From Phaeophleospora eucalypticola (lineage: Eukaryota; Ascomycota; Dothideomycetes; Mycosphaerellales; Mycosphaerellaceae), in the NCBI GenBank assembly GCA_022814565.1, contig JAKLNG010000009.1, positions 1,471,162 through 1,535,161 on the forward strand: a stretch of 64,000 nucleotides of DNA. Reading direction: 5' to 3'. Under the pieces are notes generated by a model. That model searched no databases. It was given only the letters and a program-made list of their open reading frames with translations, and was not told the DNA's origin. Below, in pieces: positions 53,825-64,000 of the stretch. Position 1 is the first letter of the stretch; each line of letters begins with the position of its first letter. The translations under genes and the position numbers were made by a program.

Positions 53825-56682
53825 ATGCCGCACCGAGTCGCCAAGACGGCTCCTCGCGACCCGTCGTCGACAGGCCGTGTGCCATCCGCGTAAGTTCACA
53901 TCCTTTCGAGGCGTTGCGTCGTGATGAGCGATGCAACGCCATCACACTCATTGTCTGAGCTGTATCCTGACCGCTGCAAGGTAGTTGCGAGAGATGTCGC
54001 CGGCGCAAGGTCAAATGCTCGGGCGAAAGGCCGTGCGAGCGCTGTGTTCGTCAAGGTGCGCAGTGCCGTACCGGCGAGGTTGGCCACAAACGCTACTCCG
54101 AATCGTATGTGCAGCGCTTGCGATCACGACTGCAAGCCGCCGAGGCTGGAACCGTCAGAGGCTCCCGCGACGCGCATGTACGCTGGCAGCGTCGAGATAA
54201 GCAACATCACCCCGCGCAGCACCACATTCACCAACACCAGGACCAGGAGTCCCAGGATGAAGAGCACCATGATGACGAGCCTCGAAGTTCCCAGCACCAG
54301 AGCCAGCATGAAATCTCTGAAGCGTTTGAAGATGCAAGGGAAGCGATCACGCCGCAACAGCAGTCAAGTTCCCCTCCTCATGCTTCCTTCCGTAGTCCAC
54401 ACTCTACCCACCATCCTGACCACTCGCCATTCCCTTCTGTATCGTTTGCAGAAGCAGGCGCAGCTCGAACCCCGCCCGATACGTCTGCGACATCCCCGGA
54501 ACCAATCGATCTCGCATCAGGCCCAGCGCTCGACACCCATATCAAGTCGCTCGTCTATCAACATCCTTCTTCACACCCTCGTTCAGACAGTGGCGCGCAC
54601 CAGCGTGATGGGCTGACCACTCGCACGTCTCTTCTCGCTACTGGTGAATGGAAAGGATCTGCTGCTGCAATTGGTGCCGCGCGTTCACCCTCACGCCTCG
54701 ATGAATCGGACTCGTATAGACTTCTTGATCTATTCCTGGTGCACACTGGGGCTAGCCAGCACTACCTAGACTCTCGAGGGTTCACTGACCGCATGTCCAT
54801 GATGTACCATCCCACTCGGTCGAGTGCACCTGAAGTAGATTGCATCTGGCACTCGGAATACCTCCTAGTCATGGCGCTGGGCAAGCTTCTGGATGACCGT
54901 GTTGATTGCAGCGACACCCATAATGGCGGCATGACTCCAGGTTTTGAGTATTTTGCCGAGGCTCTAAAACGTCTTCCAGCACCGTACGCCCTCCTCGAAG
55001 GCGGTATCACTGCCGTTGAGGCTTACGCATTGGCCGCAGTCTACCTTCAGTGGACAGATCGCAATAACGATGCCTACCTTTACGTATGCCTCTGACCTGG
55101 CAAACACTTCCACGGCCTGACAGCTGATGGCATTTGCTCTAGGTTGGCGCTGCCCTCCGGCTGACTCTGGCGCTTGGTTATGGACAACCTCATTCTGAGC
55201 AGCATTGTGTTCCGTCCGAAGCGACTCATCGGACGCGCCTTTTTTGGAGCCTCTACATGCTCGACAGGCAAGTAGCTCACCTGGCTGTAAGCGCATCTGT
55301 TGTTGAAATAATGGCACTCATGAGATTTTATTCTAGGCGTCTAGCATCGACTTTAAGCTTGCCAGTCGGAGTGAACAACCAACAGATCAAAGCAGATACG
55401 CCCCGAGACTTCGCTGGATTTCAATCAGCTACAGCTATCCAAATCAACATACGAATTGCACATACCACGGGAGAGATCATGTGCTGTAAGTCCGTCTCTG
55501 ACCCTGTCTCAGTTAGCCTAGCACAAAGCTGAGCCACGACTAGCCTTATACGGAAACCAAACGATGTCTCGGAAAGGACACGCGGAAAAGATAGAGGAAA
55601 TCATGAATATTCTCCGCGACATAGGCAAGTCCATCGAGACCGTCTTTCCTGGAGTCGGTACTCCTTCTGCGCTAACCTCCCGTGACGGGTCTTCTTTACG
55701 ATTGATGCTCTATCAGGTCTGTCTTTCCCTTCATGATAGTATCATCATTCGACTAATTACAACAGGCAATTCTTTTATGTCTGCGGCCAATTCTGCTACG
55801 AGAAGTTCGATTAAGGATATCACAGTCGAGCGACTCCGTCGGAACAATAGCCCCAGGCCTCACCCATCTTGTGGGCGCCTGTCGAGACGCCGCAAGCGAA
55901 AGCGTTCAGATCCTCGCCACGCTCCGGCAATCAAACTTGCTCGGTATGTATGCCACTATCACGGGTGATCAATCACGTTTTGTGTAGACTTCTCCTTTGC
56001 CCACTGACCTGTTTCGCTGACTGCGTTTTTGTACTTTCCAGCTAGATACGGCTGGCCAGACCTCGACGCTACCTTCTCGGCAGCCTTCATTCTGGTCATG
56101 ATCGGACTTCTGGATGAAGCGGAACGTTTACCAATCGATATTAATACCGCACGTCAAATTTTGCAGCATCTTTCCAATGCAGGGAATACTGCCGCTTCTT
56201 GCCGTCTCAAGGTCATTTCCGATTTCTGCGCGCACATCTGGTCGCCTGCTGGTCAGAATGTCCCAAAAGCAGGGTCCGATGGCGGTAAAAATCCATGTCG
56301 GGCGAGCGTTTCAAGTGGCCACGCTGGTATGCACGCGGTCAATGATCGAAGTGCTGGCAATCGATGTGCCAATGACCATAGCGACGCTTTCGCTACAGTC
56401 GACGGAAGCGAGACTTTTACCGCTGAGGGGACGGTATCAGAAGAGAGACCATCACATGCCCCGCACGACGAATCGAGCCGTCACACTGCCGCCGAGTTTA
56501 CTGGAGAGGACCTACAACCTCTTGATTTCAACGACATCATGAACTCAGGCTTCGCTTATGACTTCACTAGCAATGTAGATGGGGTCTACACGAGTTTCTA
56601 CGATCCGGGCCTACCATTGACCGGCATAGATTATAGTGATTGGCTCGAGATGGAGAGGCTATTTGAGACACCGCACAACTAG
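53825..56682 (+). CDS. Zn2Cys6 transcription factor with fungal-specific domain
   Basis: Seven exons. A 21-codon first exon (MPHRVAKTAPRDPSS...) is joined by a 95-base intron (53890-53984) to the zinc cluster CERCRRRKVKC followed by SGERPCERCVRQGAQC, complete with six cysteines at residues about 23-49. A Gln/His/Ser-rich region follows (residues 75-190), then the regulatory domain with LLDLFLVHTGASQHYLD, ALRLTLALGYGQPH and RTRLFWSLYMLDRRLASTL. The intron inside the last motif (55267-55335) needs a GC donor (AG/GCAAGT). Later introns are at about 55486-55548, 55717-55766 and 55942-56041. The C-terminus is acidic and aromatic (LPLTGIDYSDWLEMERLFE), a likely activation region. Targets may include the divergent transporter and the P450, by position only. 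Confidence 0.85.
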
Positions 56683-57009
56683 AGGATACTAAGTCGCGAT
56701 CCTGAGCATATTTCCCTTGTGCCTGTATTTGGTTAAAACCATAGGCCTTGGACCTCACTCATTTCTATAGCTGAAGATGCGTTGGAGCGACCTCACACAT
56801 GTCTCAGCTCTGTAGCGCACAGGCGGGTGGAAGAATCGTGCCTGTTGTGAGGACGGGCACAAATCCCGTTTTACGTCCCGCGTGCTCGTCACAACGCGGC
56901 AAAAGTCCCGAAGATTTCGTTCTCTGGCCAGCCATATTCAAATGGCGAAGTCTCCAAGTCGTGCTCACAAGAAACTTGAGCAATGGCACCGTGACTTGCT
57001 TTAGGAACA
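56683..57009. other. intergenic between regulator and mitochondrial carrier
   Basis: No gene. An upstream in-frame ATG at 56799 could extend the carrier by 70 residues, but that extension is not carrier-like. Confidence 0.45.
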
Positions 57010-58197
57010 TGAAGGACGGATTCGATCAAGAAATGGAGGCGGCTTGGCACGGGCAAGACTTTATGGCAGGTGCAGCAGGCGGCATTGCGCAAGTCTGCAT
57101 AGGTCTGTTCTTGGGAAATTTCTGCAAGTTGTTCAGGATCTGACAACCTTTGTAGGACAGCCATTTGGTGATCTTCACAGCATTAGAAATGATTGCGTGT
57201 TTCATTGCTAACATCAGCGAACATACCTTGTCAAGGTTCGGCTACAGAGTCAAGGAACAGGTAATGCGCTTCAGGTATTGCGACATGCTTGGACTAGAGA
57301 GGGGCCTTTGGCGCTCTATAAGGTAAGCACATAATTCGGAACTGTGATTAGAAAAGTGTGTGCTGATCGTCCGTTGCTTTGAAGGGATCGCTTGTGCCTC
57401 TGCTAGGTGTTGGAGCATGCGTAAGTACGGCATCTGTCATATATCATGATGACTGATTTACTTTTGGGTAGGTGAGCGTACAAGTTGGAGCTTTTCAAGC
57501 CTTTTCCCGAATGATCGCAAAGTCCACTGGAGACTTCGCCACGGGAGATGTCAGCCTCACGTCGAAAGAATACTATCTTGCCGGTGGACTGGCCGGAGTT
57601 ACGAACAGTGTCATTTCTGGTCCAATCGAGCATATCCGCATTCGGCTTCAGACCCAAAAACACGGATCCGGACAGCTGTATTCCAGTCCGTTTGATTGTG
57701 TGAAGAAGATATATCGTCAAGCTGGGATCGCTGGCATCTATCGTGGACAAGCTGTCACCGTACTGCGCGAATTCCATGGATATGGCATCTGGTTTGCTAC
57801 TTACGAAGGTCTTGTGAGCTATGCCATGCAAGTCAGAGGCGAACAGCGGCAGCAAGTTCCCGGATGGATCTTTGCACTCTGTGGCGGAGTGGCCGGGGAG
57901 GCTCTCTGGCTCGGCAGTCATCCGTTGGATGTGATAAAAAGTCGTATGCAGAGTGATGGGTTTGGTGAGAACCGGAAGTTCAAGTCTATGCGTGACTGTT
58001 TTGGCCAGACATGGCGTGCCGGTGGAGTACGAGCACTTTTCAGTGGGCTCACACCTGCATTATTGCGCGCGATGCCCGTTTCCGCAGGAACATTTGCAGC
58101 GTGAGTAGTCCAAAGCTCAAGGCCCACATCATGATCAGTTCGCTGACGACCTTTTAGTGTGGAAATCGTTCGAAGAGCATCCTCACAAAGAGGCTAG
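57010..58197 (+). CDS. mitochondrial carrier (YMC1/carnitine-carrier-like), one splice acceptor lost
   Basis: Inner-membrane solute carrier of about 300 residues with three repeats. It starts MKDGFDQEMEAAWHGQDFMA at 57010, then AGAAGGIAQVCIGQPF. Other landmarks are LVPLLGVGACVSVQVGAFQ, SGPIEHIRIRLQTQ, GIYRGQAVTVLREFHGYG and GSHPLDVIKSRMQS. Introns are at 57112-57154, 57172-57224, 57323-57384, 57421-57471 and 58101-58157. For the second, the carrier motif PFDLVKVRLQ is restored only if the intron ends at 57224, where the genome has AT instead of AG; the nearest real AG (57216) gives an early stop. So the gene is either mutated or spliced unusually. It ends VEIVRRASSQRG. Substrate is unknown; YMC-type carriers are linked to amino-acid metabolism, and proline dehydrogenase is next door. 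Confidence 0.75.
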
Positions 58198-58607
58198 ATT
58201 GTTGATGCTCGATGCTCCCTCCCAGCGATTGAGGCAAAGACAAGTAAAGATCGAGATTGGGATACTTGTGGATTTGGGTGCCCCGCAAGCCTTGTGCGAT
58301 TGCACTCCGCTCGATGGTGCCTCAAAGTGTCTGCATGCTCAGTAACCAAATCGCGGTGCAACGCATGTGTTCGAAGATAAACTCAAATCGATCTTGTCAA
58401 GGCTTAGTAGCGTCATGTCAGAAGTTCACGAAGATTCGTTCATAATCTGGAACAGAAGCTCGCGGGAAAACGATATTTACGTTGGGACGGCATGATTTCG
58501 TCGCTTGCCAGCTCAGTTTCCAATGTCAGCCAACATCGATGAGATTTGAAAGACAGAGTAAAGCCATGAAGGCAAGTCTGAGAGACAGGAATGCTTTTAA
58601 GACTTGT
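58198..58607. other. convergent 3' flanks
   Basis: The 410 bases lie between converging carrier and proline dehydrogenase genes. Short frames only. Confidence 0.5.
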
Positions 58608-60147
58608 TCACTGCCAAAGCTTTAGAGATTCTGACAATCTCCGCCAAACCTCCCGTTTGATCGCTTGTTTCTCCTGCTGACTTCGAGACACCGCGTCACG
58701 GTTCTCAATTGCTCGACGAAGTAGATAAGACACACAGTCTCCGAGACTGCCCCAGCTGAGACAATTGTATACATCGAGCGGCGGAACAGCTTCGTCTACG
58801 TCCGACTGCAACCCCGGTCTCAGTTGTAGAAGGCTCAAACTGACATCGTCAGCCATTCCCAACAATTGACCGTACTGAAGGGCAACGACTGAGGTGTCGG
58901 CGAGGCGAGCTTGTAACTCTTGCAGTCTACGTGCGGCCAGTGCACTCTCTTTGTTGTGGGTAGCTAAAAACAGCTGAACCGTCGGGAAGTCCTTGTGCGT
59001 CATTGGCGCGTATGATTTCGTCAAAAGACCTTCCACAATGCTGTTGTAGCAGTCATCTGTGGCTTCTTTCGTGGGATGTATGATATGTCGAGGCTCTGAC
59101 TTCAGATATGCACCCCGTACCAATTTGACACCTAGAGCAAAGTCCTCGGAGGCAGCCTGACGCAGATGTGATGCTAGAGTCTTTGGTGTGCTCATCAGAT
59201 ACGCCTGGTACGTGTTGTACACAACAACGTTGCCTCGAACGTTATATGTACGCATCAAGTCAAGTGCGATCTCATCGATACCGCCCTGGACGGCCAATTG
59301 CTCTGCGTCCATGAAAATACGGACTTTTCGCTCCAGTGCACGACTGCAGACTTTCCCTAGTGCGCTTCTCATTTGCTTCGGCAACGGTGTTCGTCGAGTC
59401 AGCGCCTGTGAAACAGCGGCACCAGCCCCGGTCAGCCTAGAGTACAATTCATTAGTCCTGTCAATGAAACGCTTCTGAGAGAGCGGAAGATTCATACTTG
59501 ATTGCCAGTATGTCCCCTTCGGTGACCATCTCCACAGAGGCCATAACGCCAGAGGTCCATGACTCGATGTCATGGTTCTTTGCCTCTATGCTTTGTGGGC
59601 CATCTTCATCCTGAAGAGCTACCTCTCCCGCGCCCTTCTCTTCTTCGTTCGCATTGATAACAATCTCCCGAGCGTAGGTCAATATAACGCCACGAAAGCC
59701 CATAGACTTGATTCTTGATATGGTCGAGCGTACTTCTCTGCCGTCTTCGCCCGCACAAAAGTGATCGTAGAAGGTCTTTTTCAGCAAAAGTCGCCAGACA
59801 GGATTCTTTTCGACATTCAAAATCCATGTTCGGGAGGTGGAGAGCACGCGAAGCAGCGTTAGAGCCGGGGACAACAAAACTTTGTGCGTCGAAATCGTTG
59901 ACACAAGCCACGAACGGAGGAGCATCGACGTAGGCATCAGAGAGTGTGGAGGAAGATCGCGACCAGGTGAGATTCTTTTTGTGTCGGTCAAAGTCGACTG
60001 CGATCTTTTAAACCCGGTAATGGCATCAGTTGTCTGGGCAATACCAGTGTTCGGCGCGCTCTCAAGTTTGTAGATTCGAGGTCGACGTGAGCACAGCAAA
60101 TTGGGATTTCTCCTGAATGAAAGCTGAGCTCCTCTCCCAGCTGCCAT
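58608..60147 (-). CDS. mitochondrial proline dehydrogenase (proline oxidase)
   Basis: FAD enzyme of the mitochondrial inner membrane that oxidises L-proline to pyrroline-5-carboxylate, the first step of proline use. Two exons with a 61-base intron (59437-59497, TAG acceptor) give 492 residues. The N-terminus (MAAGRGAQLSFRRNPNLLCS) is Arg/Ser-rich without acidic residues, as in mitochondrial targeting signals. The barrel domain shows MGFRGVILTYARE, KVRIFMDAEQLAVQ, KLVRGAYLKSEP, FLATHNKES, QLLGMADD and the fungal C-terminal motif CLSWGSLGDCVSYLLRRAIE, where the paired arginines bind the substrate carboxylate. It sits about 260 bases from the RIP-degraded block, so its promoter is short or reaches into it. 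Confidence 0.92.
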
Positions 60148-60404
60148 GTTTCGAGGTGGGACCGGCGAGTCGCGGACTTTTCAGAAAGTTGACGGGAACG
60201 TATTGAAAAAGAGAGCGTAGAAGTGAAAGAAAGAAGTGCAATTTTCCAAGCAGTGGAAGTAAGAGACTGCGACCCGTGGCGAGGAGGCCGATGGTCTCGG
60301 TGAAAAGTCCCGATCCCAGACACTCGTCGTCGTGAGCGGAGTAATGTCCCGACAAACGATCAACAAAGCTCGCGAGCCAGAACATACTTCTTTTCATTTC
60401 TTAA

Positions 60405-63400
60405 CCTAGAGAACTCGTAAACAATCTAGATAACGACTACTACTATCTTAATTATATAGCTATAAAGTCGTTTTATCTAAGCGATTATAAAACGAAGCCT
60501 AGTCTTTAAGACTCCTTTAGGCTCTCGGCAATTTAGTATACTCGCTACCTTTCGTCCCCTACCTATTCGTAACGAACTAAATATAAGTAGTATAGGCTCT
60601 AAATACTTTTAAAAGTTATTAACGCCTACTTAGAAGCCCGAGTATAGAGTTAGATCTATTAAGTAGAGTAAGCTCTAGGATAAACTATTAAGGCTATAGT
60701 AAAAGCTCCCGATTAGGATTAGGGAGCTCTTAGTAGTACTTGATTTTATACGAAAATAACGAATTTTAAGAATTAACTATCGATAGACTTAGCGGAGCGT
60801 TTAGCTTAATCTAGTAATATACGCTTTAGTAGTAGCTAAATATCGCCCTTAAACGTAATAATAAATATAGTAAGCTATTAATATAGCCCTAGAGGTAAAG
60901 GCTTTATAGTAATAGACGCCTTTCGTTAATCGAGTAGCTATCTTCTTAAAAGCTATAGATCTAATAGCTACTAAATATCGCTATAAGTTAATAGCTATTA
61001 CTATACTAGGATAGGGTAAGAACATTTAGTAAGCTAAGATCGATACCGTAGTAGAGAGCTATAACTTTATATAGTATATAAACTCTCTATTAGTAACCTT
61101 ATTATAGAACTACTTACTAATAATAATACGACTAGCTTCTACGTATAGTTTATAACTAATTTATATTCTTAGTAAAAGATTTAAAATAATACTAGATTTT
61201 AGAAGTTAGTATTACGATATTAGACTAAGTATTATTTTTATACTAACTTTATATAGTAGCTAGGTTAAATACTAGCCGCTAAAATTCTCTATTAATTAAC
61301 CTCTAATTAATAGCTTTCTAGTACTTCTTATTAGCTTATATAGCCTAACCCTATATTCTAGCTATATCTAGAGAGATTAATTATTAGCTATTAATTATTA
61401 GCTTCTTATTAGCTACTACCCTATAGTATAGTAATACTTCTCGTCGTAATCTACTACTCTTCTCTATTATCGCCTACTATACGTATCTTTTAGAGATAAT
61501 ACCTTTTAGTACTATAGAATATATATAAGACTACCTATTATATATTACTCCTAAGAAGAAAGATATAGTTACTAATTTTATATTACTATATCTCTATAAG
61601 GTAGTCTACTATATAGTAGATTTCGTTCTTATCCTTTAGGTAGTTATTAATACGAATAAAGTAAGGCTAATAAATATCGTAGTATAGTATATCCTCTAAT
61701 ATCTTTCGAGTACGTAACTAAACTACTAACTATACTCTCGAGCTATATTCTAGTACTATATCCTATTACTCGTTTTCTCTACTACCTTCCTTATTATTAC
61801 CTATATCGCCTATCTCTTCCTTATTACTATTCCCTTTACCCTTACTTACCTTACTATTAACTAGGTTAATTACGCTCTATCTCCTTCGCCTCTTACGTTA
61901 TAAATCTCCCTTACTATTTATACTATTTCATCTTTTCTAGCCTATATTCCTACCTACTATAGTAGTAGTTCTAGACCTAGTATCCTATAGTATCGATTTT
62001 AGGCTATAGAGCGCGATTCTATTCTTATATACCTCTCTAGTAAACTATTATTTAAGTAGGTAGTAACCTTATAGCTCTATACCTAGGTACTTTTATAAGA
62101 CGTTAATAATATCCGTAATAATAATATCTTTAGTCTTTAGTACTATACTTCTCGTCCTCTTCTAATAGTCGTTATTCGTACGTAATATACGCGCCCTATA
62201 TTACCTAATAGTAGCGGACTTTAGATCTATCTCTACCTTATATATTACTATAATCTAGTATAGTATCTACTTTAGTATCTCTCGTAGTATCTTAACTAGT
62301 AGTTTATAAGAGGTTAGAATATCCTAAAACTAGTTAGTACTCTATACTCTCTCTATTACTCTAATACTACCTTATTTAGCTATATCTATTAACGTTCCTA
62401 CTACGATACTAACTATAATAGTATCTTTATAGATTAGGGATCCTAGGAATACTATCCTATTCTATAGATCTAGATTTAGGTATATATTCTAGAGTTATTA
62501 CTTCTTAGCGTAGTACTATAGTTATACTATAATAAGGTAGGCGTTCTCTATATAGTCGCCTATCTCCTCTAAGATCTCTACTATCGTCTCTACTAGTATC
62601 TAGCTATCTATAGGGTCCTATAGGTAGTATATTAGTAATATAGGTACGTAGTTATTTTCTTAAACGTTTAGGCTAAGAATGTTACTTAGTTACTACTATA
62701 CCTCCTTATTATCCTATTCTATTAACTACCTATATAAGTTAGTATAGATAATAAGTAACGAATAAGATATATTACTAGGTAGCTAATAGGGAGATATATA
62801 GGTATAAGAGCCGTATAGTAGAATAATTAAGATAATTAATAGTAGCGATCGAGGTAAGTAAAAGAATATAATATACGTTATACTAACGTAGTTAATAGAT
62901 AGGGTCTTTCTCCTTAGCGCGCTACTAAGTAAGTAAATAAAACGCGTTAGCGCTTTAGGCTACTAAGTAGTAGCTATAATCCTACTAGATAATACCTATA
63001 CCTACTACTACGTTAGCTACTATAGCCCTATTAGATAATACCTATACCTACTACTATATTAGTTATTATAGCCCTACTAGATAATACTCGTACCTACTAT
63101 CGTATTACTAGCTCGATAGTTTAACCTAGTTATATCTATAATAGTACCCTTTCCTCTAGGAAGTACCTTATAGACTAAGTAAATAAAACGTATTACTAAG
63201 TCGTAGCGCTAGTATACTACATTTATTATAGAGTAGATAATATCTATACTAGTCTCTCGAACTATTATTTCTAATCTATTATACTTCCCCTATACCTTAT
63301 CTATAAGTAGTAACTATACGTATTATTTTTTAACTCTTAAGATACTAATATATAACTAATATCTCTAATACTATCCTCTAACCTATTACTATTATCTATA

Positions 63401-64000
63401 AACGAGCTCTTTAATATTCTTTTTAAGTACCTACTAGTAGTAAAGGTTATCGTATATACGTCCTATACTAAAGTAGTTCTTCCTTATATTATAAAAACCT
63501 ACCTTCTTAAAAAGGAATACTCTAGTATTTTACCTTACTAATAAAAAGCTATACTTAATATACTAAACGCTATAAGTCCTTAGACGCTTACCTATACTAC
63601 TAAGGACGTTGTACTTCTACTACCTACTAACCTACTAATTACTATCCTTTAAGTCTAGTTAAATAGCCTTACCTATAAGTAGACGTTACTATTAGGTAAG
63701 TATTATAGAGTAGTCTTTAGGACGAGAACGAGTATATAGAAGTACCTAGTAAAGAAGTATAGATAGTAGAATATATAGAGCCGTAGTAGTAATAAGTAGT
63801 CGTAGTATCGCGATCTAGAAGGAAGCCCTTAGTATACTAATATCTCCTACTAAGTACTCTTCTCTATACGTATATACTAGTATCGTTTCGAGGTAACTAT
63901 TAATAGTAGAGAGTCTCTTCTTCCTATTACCTTAGGTAGTATATCTACTATAAGTAAGATAGGCGAGTATACTAAGGATATAGGCTAGGTAGAGTATTTT
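60405..64000. repeat. RIP-saturated AT-rich block, probably a dead transposable element
   Basis: From about 60405 to the window end the sequence has no open frame of 60 codons and is dominated by TA, TAG and CTA strings. CpA and TpG are almost absent: reading 60421-64000 I find only about eight in total, whereas CpG, CpC and CpT are retained. That is the pattern of repeat-induced point mutation, which converts CpA to TpA on both strands of duplicated DNA. No element type can be recognised after this degree of change. Short internal repeats remain. The left border is sharp, over about 25 bases, consistent with the end of an inserted repeat. Confidence 0.9.
62981..63118. repeat. 46-bp tandem repeat, three copies, inside the RIP block
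   Basis: Units start at 62981, 63027 and 63073 with cctactagataatacct or close variants; the first two are most alike and the third diverges at its end. Similar sequence (aagtaaataaaacg) flanks both sides near 62930 and 63177, so the array may sit within a larger duplicated segment. Confidence 0.7.

Noticed and set aside
53560..53958. Plus-strand frames overlapping the first exon of the right-hand Zn2Cys6 gene
   Set aside because: They are out of phase with the exon that joins cleanly to the zinc cluster and have no features of their own.
54155..54357. Minus-strand hydrophobic frame opposite the Gln/His-rich region of the regulator
   Set aside because: Hydrophobic repeats arise from antisense reading of CAG/CAC-rich codons.
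60405..64000. CRISPR array, rRNA or centromere as explanations of the AT-rich end
   Set aside because: There are no regular direct repeats with spacers and no rRNA-like sequence, and CpA/TpG loss with CpG retained specifically indicates RIP. A centromeric location cannot be excluded but is not shown.

Overview
The window is nuclear DNA from a filamentous ascomycete. Genes carry short GT-AG introns (mostly about 46-95 bases, often GTAAGT/GTGAGT donors), many are predicted Zn2Cys6 or fungal-type regulators, and there are HET, Hce2 and MFS families typical of Pezizomycotina. The right-hand 3.6 kb is an AT-rich block almost without CpA/TpG, the mark of repeat-induced point mutation (RIP). A Dothideomycete (Mycosphaerellales-like) is my best inference, not a proven identity.

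Layout. 1-3.4 kb: a partial gene at the left edge and gene-poor sequence. 3.4-13.6 kb: a five-gene rhamnogalacturonan/pectin-type catabolic cluster made of a secreted PL4 rhamnogalacturonan lyase, an anion:cation-symporter-type MFS carrier, a GH105 unsaturated glucuronyl hydrolase without a signal peptide, a sugar-porter MFS carrier and a ThDP-dependent enzyme. 14.9-32.7 kb: mostly housekeeping or conserved genes (ubiquitin-like/AN1 protein, histidine phosphatase, Zn2Cys6 regulator, VPS4, prefoldin subunit 6, two BTB-like genes, an F-box protein). 33.6-41.5 kb: a Ser/Thr-rich surface-type protein, a HET-domain protein, a conserved acidic unknown, a fungal transcription-factor-like protein lacking a zinc cluster, and a DUF1772-like membrane protein. 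41.5-48.7 kb: gene-poor, with one Zn2Cys6 regulator interrupted by an in-frame stop. 48.7-60.1 kb: an Hce2/ECP2-like secreted effector candidate, a cytochrome P450, a DHA1-type MFS transporter with a frameshift, a divergent Zn2Cys6 regulator, a mitochondrial carrier with a damaged splice acceptor, and proline dehydrogenase. 60.4-64 kb: the RIP-saturated block.

How the genes may work together. In the left cluster the lyase would cut rhamnogalacturonan I outside the cell. Because the GH105 enzyme looks cytosolic, its unsaturated, negatively charged substrate would have to be imported, and the neighbouring anion-symporter-type carrier is the natural candidate. The sugar porter and the ThDP enzyme would handle released sugar and downstream keto acids. 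Two divergent promoters, one with paired CreA-type motifs, fit co-regulation by carbon source. On the right, the P450, transporter and regulator resemble a small detoxification or metabolite-modification group. Three genes between 44 and 58 kb carry apparent lesions (stop, frameshift, lost acceptor), which suggests gene decay near the RIP-affected block. All coordinates and splice sites were read by eye and no database search was possible.
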